Virus record (IMG/VR): IMGVR_UViG_3300030202_003582
Coordinates: 1-20,134 of that record
Reading direction: 5' to 3' (one strand)
DNA: 20,134 nt
Source of the DNA: a virus
Under the pieces are notes generated by a model, which was not told the origin of the DNA, made no database searches, and was given only the letters and a program-made list of their open reading frames with translations. Each line of letters begins with the position of its first letter. The first letter of the stretch is position 1. Below are positions 1-9,054 of the stretch, piece by piece. The position numbers were made by a program, and so were the translations under genes.

Positions 1-3000
1 GTTTCCGGTTTCATCATCTCTCAAAGTAGCATCATGTCTATTTAAATCAATATGACGAGATTGGTGACCACCAACCCATTGGTTTGTAAATGGGCTTTGC
101 ATCGCAACATCATTAGAAAAATCTATTGTATCGGAATGCATATTGGTAACATAAGCATCTGACCTGAATCCCGTAGCAAAAGCTGAATTATAGCCAGTAG
201 TTATTGAACCAGAGAATATATCAAACGGAAGATTATGAGCGCCTTTGATAGCATAATTATACGAAGCGCTATCATTAATCGGACTAAAAGAACCACCTGC
301 TCCAGTACTAACAGCATTCTTTCCAACATAAACTGTTGTATTAAACTTGTTTTTCTCGTTTGGTACCTCAATATCATCACAAGACGAAGGTAGTTCTACG
401 CCCTGTCCTGCACCTGCACCTACAATCAAGACATTAACAGGGATTCCCTGTGAAGTTAATCTAGATCCACGATTAACAGCAGACCATATATAGTCTCGGT
501 TCTTTTGGAGATTATAATTTATTCCGGAATGGACGGTTTGAGTGATTGAGGAACCAACTCTATATGTATTTGTGAACCTTCTTCTGGCATAAGTTGAGCC
601 TTGGTAGGTTGTGCGATTTGAGTTTGCTAAATTTGAAGATGTAGCATTATTATCATTAATGATAATCTCTCGGATTGATTCTCTCGCTGCTTGCGTTTGA
701 TAAGCCAATGCGTTGTAGGTTGAGATGTTTTCAAAGCTGCTTGAGATCTCTGTTGCTGTCAGGGTATCGCTATATAATCCGGTATTTGTTCGCTTTATTG
801 TGAAAGTGGCGTTTGCTCCATCCGCACCTGTGTAGGTTGCACTTCCAAAGTTTGTGGAAAATTTTGTATTTAAAGCAGCAGTAAGTTCATTTCTAATTGT
901 TGTATCTGATTTTGCAGCACCAAAAGGATTATTTCCTTTTACAAATTCGTAATCTGGGGCTTGCGAGCTGGATATCTCTAAATGATTTGCTCCTGTCCCA
1001 GCACTGGAAGAAATAGTGAACTGTGCGGCAGAAAGCCGACTATGTTCAGAAAACCCAAGTCCCGACCAATAATCTTCATATCCAAACTTATACCAATCAT
1101 TTATAGTAGAAGAACTAACAGAAGTTGGATTGAGCCATCGGCCTTTATTATATAACTTTGTCACGTCTGCTTGTGCTAGCAATTTATTTTTCCAAATGAC
1201 TATGTCTTGAAAGGCCATACTTTCGTCTAAATAGATATAAAAGTCGTCTATAGTTGTCGCAGAACCACCGGGGGCTCCCGGCCAAGTTGTGGAGATCTCT
1301 GCTCCGTTCTTCCAAAGTTTTGGACCAGTAGTGGTAGCCAAATTAGATACATCAAAAGTTATAACATAATGTGTCCAAACATTAACATCAGCTGAAATGT
1401 CTGTGTTGAAAGTTGCGTCTGCGTTTGTGCCTGAGTCATCGCGATACCTGACGACTATGTCGTCATCAAAAGTTATAAAATGCCTAAAAACACCACCAGA
1501 TTTTCTAAATTCAAAACGAGTATCATTTGTAGAAGATCCACTTATGTTGTTGAGCCAAAAAGCCACGGTAAAGTCATCGGTACCAAGACCACCGTAAGTT
1601 GTGTCTCTAGCATAAACTACCGTGCTTCCTGTTGAAGCAAAAGCCAAGCCATAAGAACCTGTGTAAATAAGGTGATCAATTGTCGAAGGATCAGAATCTG
1701 CGGACAGATCATCATTTGGATCTGCTATTACAGCTTTAAAAGCGTCAGAGCCTATGTTGACATTTAACGTTGCCTCATCTTGAAAACTAGTTTTTGTCTT
1801 TATATCAAAAGACAGAGAAGCATTATTTGAGAATCCCTCTGTTCTTTCTTTTCTTTCTTTCTGCCAAAGACAGTTATTGTTATCTCCGCCCTCTAATGGA
1901 GCATGACCGAACTGCCATTGATATTTTAACTCTCCAACACCTTTTACTCTACCTTCAGTTGCTGTGTGAGTTGAGGTTAGTGGGAATTTATTTTGATATT
2001 TGTTTCTCTCAAATAAGTGAGATTCGACAACATCAGAAATTCCTTTGGAGAAACGAACGCTCGCTGGGAACATTTGGGAGACCATATAGGATACAGAAGA
2101 GTCAATCCACTTAAAGTAGTCGGTGAATTTATCAAAATCAGGATCTTCCTCTACGTCTTCGAAAAACAATCTACGAACTTGATCAAGTTTCTTGTATTGT
2201 ATTCTGTATCTCTCAACTGCTTCGCCCATCAAATTAGACATTTCTTGAGCAGTTGATAAATTCCTCATCATTTCTTCTGAGATTACTTGATACATGCTCT
2301 TCTCTAGAGAGTAAAAGTTATCCGAAACATCTTCATCTTTTATGAAATACTCACGTTCTTCTCCATTAATTGTTACACGATCAGAGGAATAAGAGATTTC
2401 CGGGAGTTCTTTCTTAGAAGAATAGATAATTTCATTAGAAATAACATTTGTGGTTGATACGGGGAACCCGAAACCTTTTGCTCGGTGCTCTCTGCGAATA
2501 ATATTGTCCATCCAGCCGTATCTGCTGTCCGTTGAGCCACTAGAAACGTCAACCACGATGAATTCACCGGAGGCATCTGACGTGGATATTGTCTCAAAAT
2601 CCCAATCAGCAGTCAGCAATTCATATGAGGGAACTTCGATTTGCGATAAGTCTTTACCAAATATAGTTGAAGGACGACTTGACCTTCTATTTCCTCGTGA
2701 AGTGATATCTGTATTGTGCAGTTTGACTGAATCATCGGAAATATAGTCATACCATACGTCAAAACGTCCAATTTTTATGTCTGTTTGCTCCAAAACACTT
2801 CCGGTGAAGTTGGTTCTGTGTGCTCCAGCATAAAATCTCTTTGCATTTGAGAGGTAAGCCGAACCAGTATCATAGTTCAGACTTTGTGTTAATGTGAACT
2901 CATTCTTAATTGTGTCAAAAGCATGGTTTACACCATAGAACTCTAGTTGATAATTTCTGTTGGAAGATGTAACAACATTACCTGCTATCGGATAATCAAC

Positions 3001-5295
3001 AGGTTTCACTCTAACAGCCAAATTCCACTGTTCATTTGAGTAAATTTGCTTATATGCCGGTGTTTCTAGAGTGAAATTGCCCGCATAATCTTTCAAAACA
3101 AACTTAGCAGTTGGAGATTCCACTTCATCTCTGACCAAATACACTTGAAAGTTAGCCAAATCCTGTGTTGCCCATGTATAGTCTGCACTAGTTTCTTTAG
3201 CCTGGTGTAGTCCGAATATAGAAGCAGACTGGAATGGTGTAGGAAAGTAACCAGAATCAAAAAAGCCTAATTTTTTAGGAGCAACAATAGAAATTTCACT
3301 AGTAAGCGCATTATATTGCTCTAATTTTTCTGTTCCAGAGCCTGAAATATATGTCAATGAGTGATTTGCTGAGGAAGTTTGAAACAAAGTTGCTTCAAAA
3401 TGAGATTCTTTATTGAAATCAATATATTTTTTATTCTCTGAGGTGTGCTTGAAAGCATCGGAGAAGTAGTGTGTACCTTCGTCTGTATAAATGTTGAGCT
3501 TGACAATCTCATCGTCAACACCAAAACATCGTAACATATTGCGTATTGCGCCCTCTGTCCCTTTATGTTTGTAAATACTCTCTAGGTTATTATATATATT
3601 CGTATAAATTTGGTTCTTAATGTCTGTAACTTTCTTTTCAAATTGAACTTTGTTGAGATCTCTAGAACCGAAAGCTTCTAAAACATTGGAATCTGCGAAC
3701 AAATTAGACACAACAAGCCCTTTTTCTTCTATCAAACGATCAGCGAACGGTAGAGCCTTGTAACTTGAACTCGGATAGACTTTGTTTTTAAGACTTGGGA
3801 GAGCAGTAATCTGTGCATGTAAGGTGTCAAAATAACTTGCTATTATTTGATATAAATACTTTGTTGAAAATCCTGTAGATGAATCTTCGTCTCGAATCCA
3901 TTGAGGTACTTTGTTATAAAGAAGAGCTGGGTTTTCTCTATCATGAGATTTACCTAAATCCATAAGTGTTGTTTTCAACGAGGAAACTTCTGGGTGTGTG
4001 CTATAGATTATGGGATCTTTTTCTTCCGATGCAACCAAGCCCGACTCCACAAAAGCAGAATCTGTGGATCTTGCACCAGCAGAATAACCAGTCCACGAAC
4101 CATTAACTAGGCGTCCTGAGTAATCTAAGACAACTGAATCTGTGGAAGTTGTTCCGACAACACCTTCATTAAATTTATAATACACACCTAGGTTTACATT
4201 AGCGTCATCCGTGTTAGTTCCACCACCGACTGGCCTATACCAGTTATTATATATCTCTTCTGATGTTCTGCGGGTCTTCCAATAACGAAAATCATCTAAA
4301 CTCGCACTTAATTTTCCGGAAAAAGGCTGTGCTGTTGCTGCGCCTTGACTGGAAGAGGGATTTGTCTGTAGGGCTCCAATATAGCCATTTACTAGACCGC
4401 CTATTTCATTTACTCCGGCTGAGCCAAGTGATTTACTTTCATTTAGGTCGCCGTCAACATAAAGACGTGAAGTAACTCCGGTAGAAGCAGAGACAAAAGA
4501 CAAAGCATAGTGATGCCAATTTGATAGGGACGATGTTGTAACTGTTGCCGTTCCAATTGATTGCTCAAAGAATCCAGTTGTACCAGATTGCATGGTCACA
4601 ATAAAAGTGTCTGTTCCGCTAGTTGTACCAGAAAGAGCCAAAGTAAAGCGGCCATAATTCACAGAAGAAGAGATTTCTCCGTTCCAAAGGTCTAAAATAA
4701 CCTCTTTGTTTGTTTTTGTTAAATCAAATGCTTCCTTTTTAAGCCAGAACTCGGTTGTTAATCCCTGTGGAATATTCATCTCAAGGCTGCTTATTCTTTT
4801 CTTTGCTGCGTCATAAACTACTGACTTGTCAAACGTTTGTTGGAGTGGCTTGGTAGTCATATCATCTGCTACGTGAATACCGCCTCTGAGGTAAATATAT
4901 TCTGTACTGCTAGGTAAACCATAACCATCTGCTATTGAAGCTTGTGTTCCCCATCCACCATAAGAAAAGTTTGCATATCCATTGGTTTTTGGATATCTCT
5001 GTTCTAGAATATATTTGTCTAGATATGAAGAAGATAATTCAAATATAAGCTTTTCATTCTCTGATCCGTCATATGGGTAGTTGCCGTGAATCCTCTCAAT
5101 TGAATTTTTGTAATATTCTTCGGCAGAGCCAAACTTTGCAAAACTAGAAGCGCTAGCAAAATCAATAAAAGGGTAAAATGTTTCATCCCTCTGTATTGTT
5201 GTTAGCACTAAATCTTTTGATTCTACTAATTTGCTGCCGGACGCAGCGTTTTCAACTGTTGTTGTCTTGTTGTTAAATAAACTTTTAATACTCAT
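1..5295 (-). CDS. Giant LamG-domain baseplate/tail-fibre-type protein, 3' end beyond window
   Basis: The reading frame is open from an ATG at 5295 to the left edge with no stop, giving at least 1765 residues (MSIKSLFNNK...); the C-terminus is missing. Residues about 45-110 form a conserved-looking head (FAKFGSAEEYYKNSIERI, then YPYDGSE and YPKTNGY). Residues about 160-340 look like a LamG/concanavalin-type beta-sandwich (TEFWLKK, NWHHYALSF, RLYVDGDL, LDDFRYW). Residues about 515-605 are helical and contain YKHKGTEGAIRNMLRCFGVD, a pattern I associate with wedge/tail proteins in marine phages. Residues about 1220-1380 form a second LamG-like domain (DFTVAFWLN, WTHYVITFDV, KLWKNGAEI). The last visible stretch is unassigned. 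The start overlaps the end of the 497-aa gene by 11 nt, and no strong Shine-Dalgarno sequence is seen. LamG folds usually bind glycans, and the position after gp25-gp6 matches gp7/gpI-type connectors. A baseplate-periphery or adhesion role is therefore inferred, not shown. Confidence 0.8.
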   Translation of the reverse strand, partial: MSIKSLFNNKTTTVENAASGSKLVESKDLVLTTIQRDETFYPFIDFASASSFAKFGSAEEYYKNSIERIHGNYPYDGSENEKLIFELSSSYLDKYILEQRYPKTNGYANFSYGGWGTQASIADGYGLPSSTEYIYLRGGIHVADDMTTKPLQQTFDKSVVYDAAKKRISSLEMNIPQGLTTEFWLKKEAFDLTKTNKEVILDLWNGEISSSVNYGRFTLALSGTTSGTDTFIVTMQSGTTGFFEQSIGTATVTTSSLSNWHHYALSFVSASTGVTSRLYVDGDLNESKSLGSAGVNEIGGLVNGYIGALQTNPSSSQGAATAQPFSGKLSASLDDFRYWKTRRTSEEIYNNWYRPVGGGTNTDDANVNLGVYYKFNEGVVGTTSTDSVVLDYSGRLVNGSWTGYSAGARSTDSAFVESGLVASEEKDPIIYSTHPEVSSLKTTLMDLGKSHDRENPALLYNKVPQWIRDEDSSTGFSTKYLYQIIASYFDTLHAQITALPSLKNKVYPSSSYKALPFADRLIEEKGLVVSNLFADSNVLEAFGSRDLNKVQFEKKVTDIKNQIYTNIYNNLESIYKHKGTEGAIRNMLRCFGVDDEIVKLNIYTDEGTHYFSDAFKHTSENKKYIDFNKESHFEATLFQTSSANHSLTYISGSGTEKLEQYNALTSEISIVAPKKLGFFDSGYFPTPFQSASIFGLHQAKETSADYTWATQDLANFQVYLVRDEVESPTAKFVLKDYAGNFTLETPAYKQIYSNEQWNLAVRVKPVDYPIAGNVVTSSNRNYQLEFYGVNHAFDTIKNEFTLTQSLNYDTGSAYLSNAKRFYAGAHRTNFTGSVLEQTDIKIGRFDVWYDYISDDSVKLHNTDITSRGNRRSSRPSTIFGKDLSQIEVPSYELLTADWDFETISTSDASGEFIVVDVSSGSTDSRYGWMDNIIRREHRAKGFGFPVSTTNVISNEIIYSSKKELPEISYSSDRVTINGEEREYFIKDEDVSDNFYSLEKSMYQVISEEMMRNLSTAQEMSNLMGEAVERYRIQYKKLDQVRRLFFEDVEEDPDFDKFTDYFKWIDSSVSYMVSQMFPASVRFSKGISDVVESHLFERNKYQNKFPLTSTHTATEGRVKGVGELKYQWQFGHAPLEGGDNNNCLWQKERKERTEGFSNNASLSFDIKTKTSFQDEATLNVNIGSDAFKAVIADPNDDLSADSDPSTIDHLIYTGSYGLAFASTGSTVVYARDTTYGGLGTDDFTVAFWLNNISGSSTNDTRFEFRKSGGVFRHFITFDDDIVVRYRDDSGTNADATFNTDISADVNVWTHYVITFDVSNLATTTGPKLWKNGAEISTTWPGAPGGSATTIDDFYIYLDESMAFQDIVIWKNKLLAQADVTKLYNKGRWLNPTSVSSSTINDWYKFGYEDYWSGLGFSEHSRLSAAQFTISSSAGTGANHLEISSSQAPDYEFVKGNNPFGAAKSDTTIRNELTAALNTKFSTNFGSATYTGADGANATFTIKRTNTGLYSDTLTATEISSSFENISTYNALAYQTQAARESIREIIINDNNATSSNLANSNRTTYQGSTYARRRFTNTYRVGSSITQTVHSGINYNLQKNRDYIWSAVNRGSRLTSQGIPVNVLIVGAGAGQGVELPSSCDDIEVPNEKNKFNTTVYVGKNAVSTGAGGSFSPINDSASYNYAIKGAHNLPFDIFSGSITTGYNSAFATGFRSDAYVTNMHSDTIDFSNDVAMQSPFTNQWVGGHQSRHIDLNRHDATLRDDETGN

Positions 5296-6778
5296 CTTGT
5301 TCTACTCTGATTTTGAATGTATAGGGTTGCTCTCTGTAAGAAGAAAGAGAATCTTCATAGAAAGAAAGCTTCAATTCATATGTATAGCCCTCTTCTAATA
5401 AGTCCATATCCAAATCAAAGTAGTTTCCATCGGAATCATACGAAAGTATTGTTTCTCCCGTTGAGCCTGTTCCGTATGGTATTACTATCTTTTTATCCGA
5501 TGCTCTTGTGATTTGATAGGATGCGCTTTCTATCAATAGATTTTCTGGTTCTGATTTTGCTGTTGTGTAAATATTGGGAGACCAATTTTTCTGTCTAACA
5601 TAGAGTCTAAATCTTTCGGTTTGTCCTCTTGTATATTTTGGTTTAAGGTTTTTAACCTTCATAACATACTTTGAATTTGGGTTGTAATTTGAAAAAGAAT
5701 GTTCTTTTGGTACAATAACCGATCCAGTGTGTAGCTCACTACCGCTCATAGTCCAAACATCAACCAAATAAGGGTATGTTGAAGATATTGCGCTAGATGT
5801 CGCGGAGAATATTGCTTTGTATACACCTTTAGATTCTCGTGAAGCAGATAAGAAATTTACCGCAGTATTGGAAGAATCTCGGAAATAAAGCGCGTCTAAT
5901 TCAGGTACAGACCCAGAAGACTTGTAAAGGTTTAGAACAGGTCGTGCGTTGGAATCTCCGGCAATATCGCGAAGATTTCCCCTAATATAGTTATACATGT
6001 AAAGCGTGTTTAAGTTTTCCGTTGCAGGCGAAAGAGATGAGCTGAAATAAAAATTAGCTCTGTTATCTCTTCTTGTAGAATCCCAACGAGCCTCTAGTAC
6101 GGGACGACTAAAATAAAACTCTGATGATCTTGCGAAGAATTTTTTTGTATAATAAGAAAACCTTGCACCTTCTGGGTTTATAGAGGAAGACGCTTCATAT
6201 GATGCTGAGAGGTGAACTCCAAAACCATAGTTTTCTTTTGTATCGGCAAGCCATTCTTCAACCAAAGTTGTTACATTTACTTCAAGATCTTCGTCACCTT
6301 TGTCGAAAGAAGCAGAATATATTGGAGAAGCGTGATAATCACCGCCGGCTGTTGTCCAACTAGTCGATCCTGCTCTGCGGACCCAATTGGATCCAATGTC
6401 ATCGTAAGTTACATCTGTATATCCTTCCATATCTAGTCCATTTCCTTCTTCCCATGAAGCGGAAACAGCCAATACATCAAGCTTATAGTTTTTTGGAAGT
6501 GTATGCGGATGCCTAGCATTAAACATTTTTAAATAATATGAGACACCGGAAGCCGGTATAATCTCAGCATTTTTATCTGCTTTGATTTCGTTGATGGGAA
6601 ACTTAAGAATGATTCTTGACAATTCAGTTGAGGTAGCACTCTCTTGAGCATATATTGAGAAAGTCTCTAATATGTCGGCCTGTCCCATATTAGAGCCGGT
6701 TCCGCGAGTTGTTAAGTTTTCTTGAAAAGCATTTGTGATAGTATTATCAGCGTCTGCAAAGTATCTTTTAATGGCCAT
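5285..6778 (-). CDS. Structural protein with DNRLRE-like beta-sandwich, baseplate-associated
   Basis: This 497-aa protein starts at an ATG that overlaps the gp6 stop codon (TAATG, 1 nt), suggesting translational coupling. Residues 1-232 follow the layout of DNRLRE-type carbohydrate-binding beta-sandwiches. There is an N-terminal 'ADADNTITNAF' and 'GTGSNMGQADILE', a strand SRIILKFPI, a later YYLKMFNA, then SASWEEGNGLDME with several spaced tryptophans, and closing strands VEEWLADTKENYGFGVHL and RPVLEARWDS. Residues about 240-497 are also predicted beta-rich (Tyr/Ser/Thr-rich, with LYVRQKNW and YTFKIRVEQ) and may form further sandwich domains. I see no catalytic motif. Its place between gp6 and the LamG giant suggests a virion part at the outer wedge or fibre attachment site. 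The DNRLRE reading is pattern recognition by eye, and the protein could simply be an uncharacterised phage structural family. Confidence 0.75.
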   Translation of the reverse strand: MAIKRYFADADNTITNAFQENLTTRGTGSNMGQADILETFSIYAQESATSTELSRIILKFPINEIKADKNAEIIPASGVSYYLKMFNARHPHTLPKNYKLDVLAVSASWEEGNGLDMEGYTDVTYDDIGSNWVRRAGSTSWTTAGGDYHASPIYSASFDKGDEDLEVNVTTLVEEWLADTKENYGFGVHLSASYEASSSINPEGARFSYYTKKFFARSSEFYFSRPVLEARWDSTRRDNRANFYFSSSLSPATENLNTLYMYNYIRGNLRDIAGDSNARPVLNLYKSSGSVPELDALYFRDSSNTAVNFLSASRESKGVYKAIFSATSSAISSTYPYLVDVWTMSGSELHTGSVIVPKEHSFSNYNPNSKYVMKVKNLKPKYTRGQTERFRLYVRQKNWSPNIYTTAKSEPENLLIESASYQITRASDKKIVIPYGTGSTGETILSYDSDGNYFDLDMDLLEEGYTYELKLSFYEDSLSSYREQPYTFKIRVEQDEY

Positions 6779-8577
6779 TATTTTGCTATCCCTTTAATAT
6801 CTTCGTCTGGAAATTTTAATTCCAGTATTGAATTGTTTGGTGTTTGATAAAACGTTCCGTCTTTTGAAATTATTTTATCCATATCTAGAGTGATTGGAGA
6901 ATATGCTCCACCAGTTTTGTTATTTATTTTGACTTTTCTCACGTCAACAACGCCGTCAACACGATTGAGTATCTCATAAACTCTTGTTATATATAGAGGC
7001 TCTCCGATATAGAATTTATCCGAGTATAATTGTCTCGTTTCATTTATACATTCTCTTAAAACAGCATCTTGAGAATACTTCTTGTCAACCATAACTGTGA
7101 ATTCAACTCTAAAATTAATGATTTTGGGGTCATAAATTTCAATTTGATCGTTAAGGGAGCGATACTGATTGAGCCAGTTTTTGATGTTGTTTTTGGTTAT
7201 TTGATTTGTCTCAGATAAATGTCCACTATTATCTTGTGATATCAAATAAAGAGAAAGTCTTCTATTAGAGGAAGAAGGATCATTAATAATATTGGCTCTT
7301 GTGACGGCTCCATATTGTGGAGGCATGTTATATATGAGAGATTCATAGTCTTGCTTAGTTACTGCGCGATTTTGGGTTGCAAAATAGGATTTTGCTCTTT
7401 GCTTCAACTCTTCAGCTGATATATCTACATTAATCGACGTAATCGGATTGTCATTGTTCACTTCTAAAGAATTTTCAACAAAAATTCTTTGTGAATTGGT
7501 CAAAATTGTAGAATCTTGAAAAACATATTGTTTTGTAGACACTGCTGTGAGTGAATTTGCTGCCACATTTGTGGACTGTGGGGAGTTTGAGCGGTAAACA
7601 ACACTTAATTCTGTATTGGAAGGTGATATACCAAGCTTATTTGTAGTAATTAATTTGGTTGGATCAAATGACTTAGAGGAAATATAGTCTTTGCCTAGCA
7701 TTTTGAGAGCCACGCGTGAAGGGTCTGTGATACCTCCATCATCTGTGTCCTCAGATCCAAAGCCAAACTGAAGATATGTTCCTGTGTCGTCTTGTTCTAA
7801 TGTAAACCTTCTAGCAGTTGCAAAAGGTTTTAAGATGGAGCGAACACCATCAGTCGCAGCATTTTGATTTGTTGTCTCCACAAAAACTACTTCTTGAGAA
7901 AGATTCTCAACTTCGTAATATCTGTTTCCGGAAGAGTCATATACTGATAGGATTTGAGAGATGTTGGGGCCACCAATCCGAACTTTTTTAAATCGCTCAA
8001 AAGCACTGTTGTTTAGATCAACAGTTGCAATATTTAATACTCCGGACTGTACTTGACCATAATTACGAACAGCAAAGTAAGTTGTTGCCCCTGTTGTTGA
8101 ATTAAATCTAGCAGCCACAACATCCGAAGATATATCAGCAAAATCTATGTCTTCTGTTAGGATAAAATTTCCACCCTCAGAAGTGGTGAACGAAGTACCT
8201 GCTTTCAAAACCGGTAGATAGGCTGTATCTGGTGCTGTTCCATCAGTATTAGCAGGGCATAAGATAAACAACGATACTGTTCCAAACGAAGACGGAGCAC
8301 CAGCAAACTTGTAACCAAAAGCTCTTGCGTGCTTTCTTATATTATCAAATTCCAGTGAAGTATCTAAAAAACTTTCGTTGACATGATAATCTAAATAATA
8401 AGATAATATATCTCCTGTATAAGCAACCGTATCCAATACCAAAGAACCGAATGAAGCAGCAGAGAAGTCTCTGTACCCATCGGGATAGTATCTTTTCGCA
8501 TATTCCACTAAATCTTCCTTAATGCTTTCAAAATCTCTGCTCGTATATTTTACAGCAACATTTTTATTTTTTGGCAT
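6778..8577 (-). CDS. gp6: Baseplate wedge protein, T4 gp6 / Baseplate_J family
   Basis: Homologues of this protein form the continuous inner ring of the contractile-tail baseplate and link wedges around the hub. The N-terminus carries the family signature (KYTSRDFESIKEDLVEYAK, then FSAASFGSLVLDTVAYTGD and SYYLDYHVNESFLDTS). The C-terminal half has the Baseplate_J-like segment AKSYFATQNRAVTKQDYE followed by a repeat-like beta region ending VDGVVDVRKVKI. I chose the ATG at 8577 (599 aa). A longer frame from a TTG at 8592 would add only five residues, whereas the ATG has a GAGAGG Shine-Dalgarno 7 nt upstream. The protein follows gp25 after a 42-nt gap and overlaps the next gene by 1 nt. T4 gp6 is 660 aa, so the length is typical. 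The family assignment is confident; close relationship to T4 itself is not implied. Confidence 0.92.
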   Translation of the reverse strand: MPKNKNVAVKYTSRDFESIKEDLVEYAKRYYPDGYRDFSAASFGSLVLDTVAYTGDILSYYLDYHVNESFLDTSLEFDNIRKHARAFGYKFAGAPSSFGTVSLFILCPANTDGTAPDTAYLPVLKAGTSFTTSEGGNFILTEDIDFADISSDVVAARFNSTTGATTYFAVRNYGQVQSGVLNIATVDLNNSAFERFKKVRIGGPNISQILSVYDSSGNRYYEVENLSQEVVFVETTNQNAATDGVRSILKPFATARRFTLEQDDTGTYLQFGFGSEDTDDGGITDPSRVALKMLGKDYISSKSFDPTKLITTNKLGISPSNTELSVVYRSNSPQSTNVAANSLTAVSTKQYVFQDSTILTNSQRIFVENSLEVNNDNPITSINVDISAEELKQRAKSYFATQNRAVTKQDYESLIYNMPPQYGAVTRANIINDPSSSNRRLSLYLISQDNSGHLSETNQITKNNIKNWLNQYRSLNDQIEIYDPKIINFRVEFTVMVDKKYSQDAVLRECINETRQLYSDKFYIGEPLYITRVYEILNRVDGVVDVRKVKINNKTGGAYSPITLDMDKIISKDGTFYQTPNNSILELKFPDEDIKGIAK

Positions 8578-8584
8578 GTGTAAT

Positions 8585-8590
8585 CCTCTC
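8585..8590 (-). promoter_or_regulatory. Ribosome binding site of gp6
   Basis: GAGAGG on the minus strand lies 7 nt before the ATG at 8577. It favours that start over the in-frame TTG at 8592, which it overlaps. Confidence 0.7.
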
Positions 8591-8619
8591 AACTAAAATA
8601 AGTAGTTTTTGTTAGGATT

Positions 8620-9039
8620 TTAAAGTACGTTATCACTAACTTCGTTAATTGTTAGATCAAATGTTGAAGAAGTGGGGCTATCGGTCACCGAATACTTTAT
8701 TTTTATATTCATTCTGTTGGAATCTGCGAATAAATTAATCTGTAGGTCCAAAACTGCTATATAAGGTACAAATGTTGATAATTGTGACAATATATTCTCA
8801 CGCAGAGGCGGTAGCCCATTAGAACCTCTAGTGATTGTTGTATTGTTTTCAAAAAGATATTGTTTAAGTCCTACGCCAAAAGCAGGGTTCATTATACGTT
8901 CTCCCGGAGAAGTCAGCAGTGTCATTTTGATATTCTGATCTACTACTTTGGTGAGATCTGTTACGCCGTAAATTTCATATCTTCCGGTCTCGTCGTTTAC
9001 CTGTAGTGGCATTTTTGGCGCTATTGTTTGTGTTGGCAT
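8620..9039 (-). CDS. gp25: Baseplate wedge protein, GPW/gp25 family
   Basis: This 139-aa protein matches the gp25/gpW family in size (T4 gp25 is 132 aa) and layout. Family members sit at the inner baseplate next to the hub and are proposed to help start sheath assembly. The N-terminal part has DLTKVVDQNIKMTLLTSP, followed at residues 44-58 by SPGERIMNPAFGVGL, the place where the family carries its conserved loop before the F-G-x-x-L element. LFENN comes next, then the ENILSQLSTFVPYIAVLDL helix-strand unit and closing beta strands. The ATG start has only a weak, distant AAGGG upstream. It lies 15 nt after the giant 2195-aa gene and 42 nt before gp6. The gp25-gp6 order is the standard one in contractile tails. 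Confidence 0.9.
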   Translation of the reverse strand: MPTQTIAPKMPLQVNDETGRYEIYGVTDLTKVVDQNIKMTLLTSPGERIMNPAFGVGLKQYLFENNTTITRGSNGLPPLRENILSQLSTFVPYIAVLDLQINLFADSNRMNIKIKYSVTDSPTSSTFDLTINEVSDNVL

Positions 9040-9054
9040 AGTTAAAAAACCCTT

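Noticed and set aside
1841-1863. Pyrimidine-rich TTCTTTCTTTTCTTTC tract
   Set aside because: It codes for a Lys/Glu/Arg stretch (KERKERTE) in the LamG giant, and no second copy or structured repeat was seen.
1794-2256. Overlapping plus-strand frames of 106 and 79 codons
   Set aside because: They lie opposite the continuous LamG frame, have low-complexity or unrecognisable products and lack convincing ribosome sites.
3851-3858. TATAAATA, a perfect T4-type late promoter box, on the plus strand
   Set aside because: It lies antisense inside the LamG giant with no plus-strand gene after it. A match of this kind is expected by chance in AT-rich DNA.
8578-8619. Possible terminator in the largest gap, between gp25 and gp6
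   Set aside because: No stable stem followed by a U-run is visible on the coding strand, and the gap holds the gp6 ribosome site.
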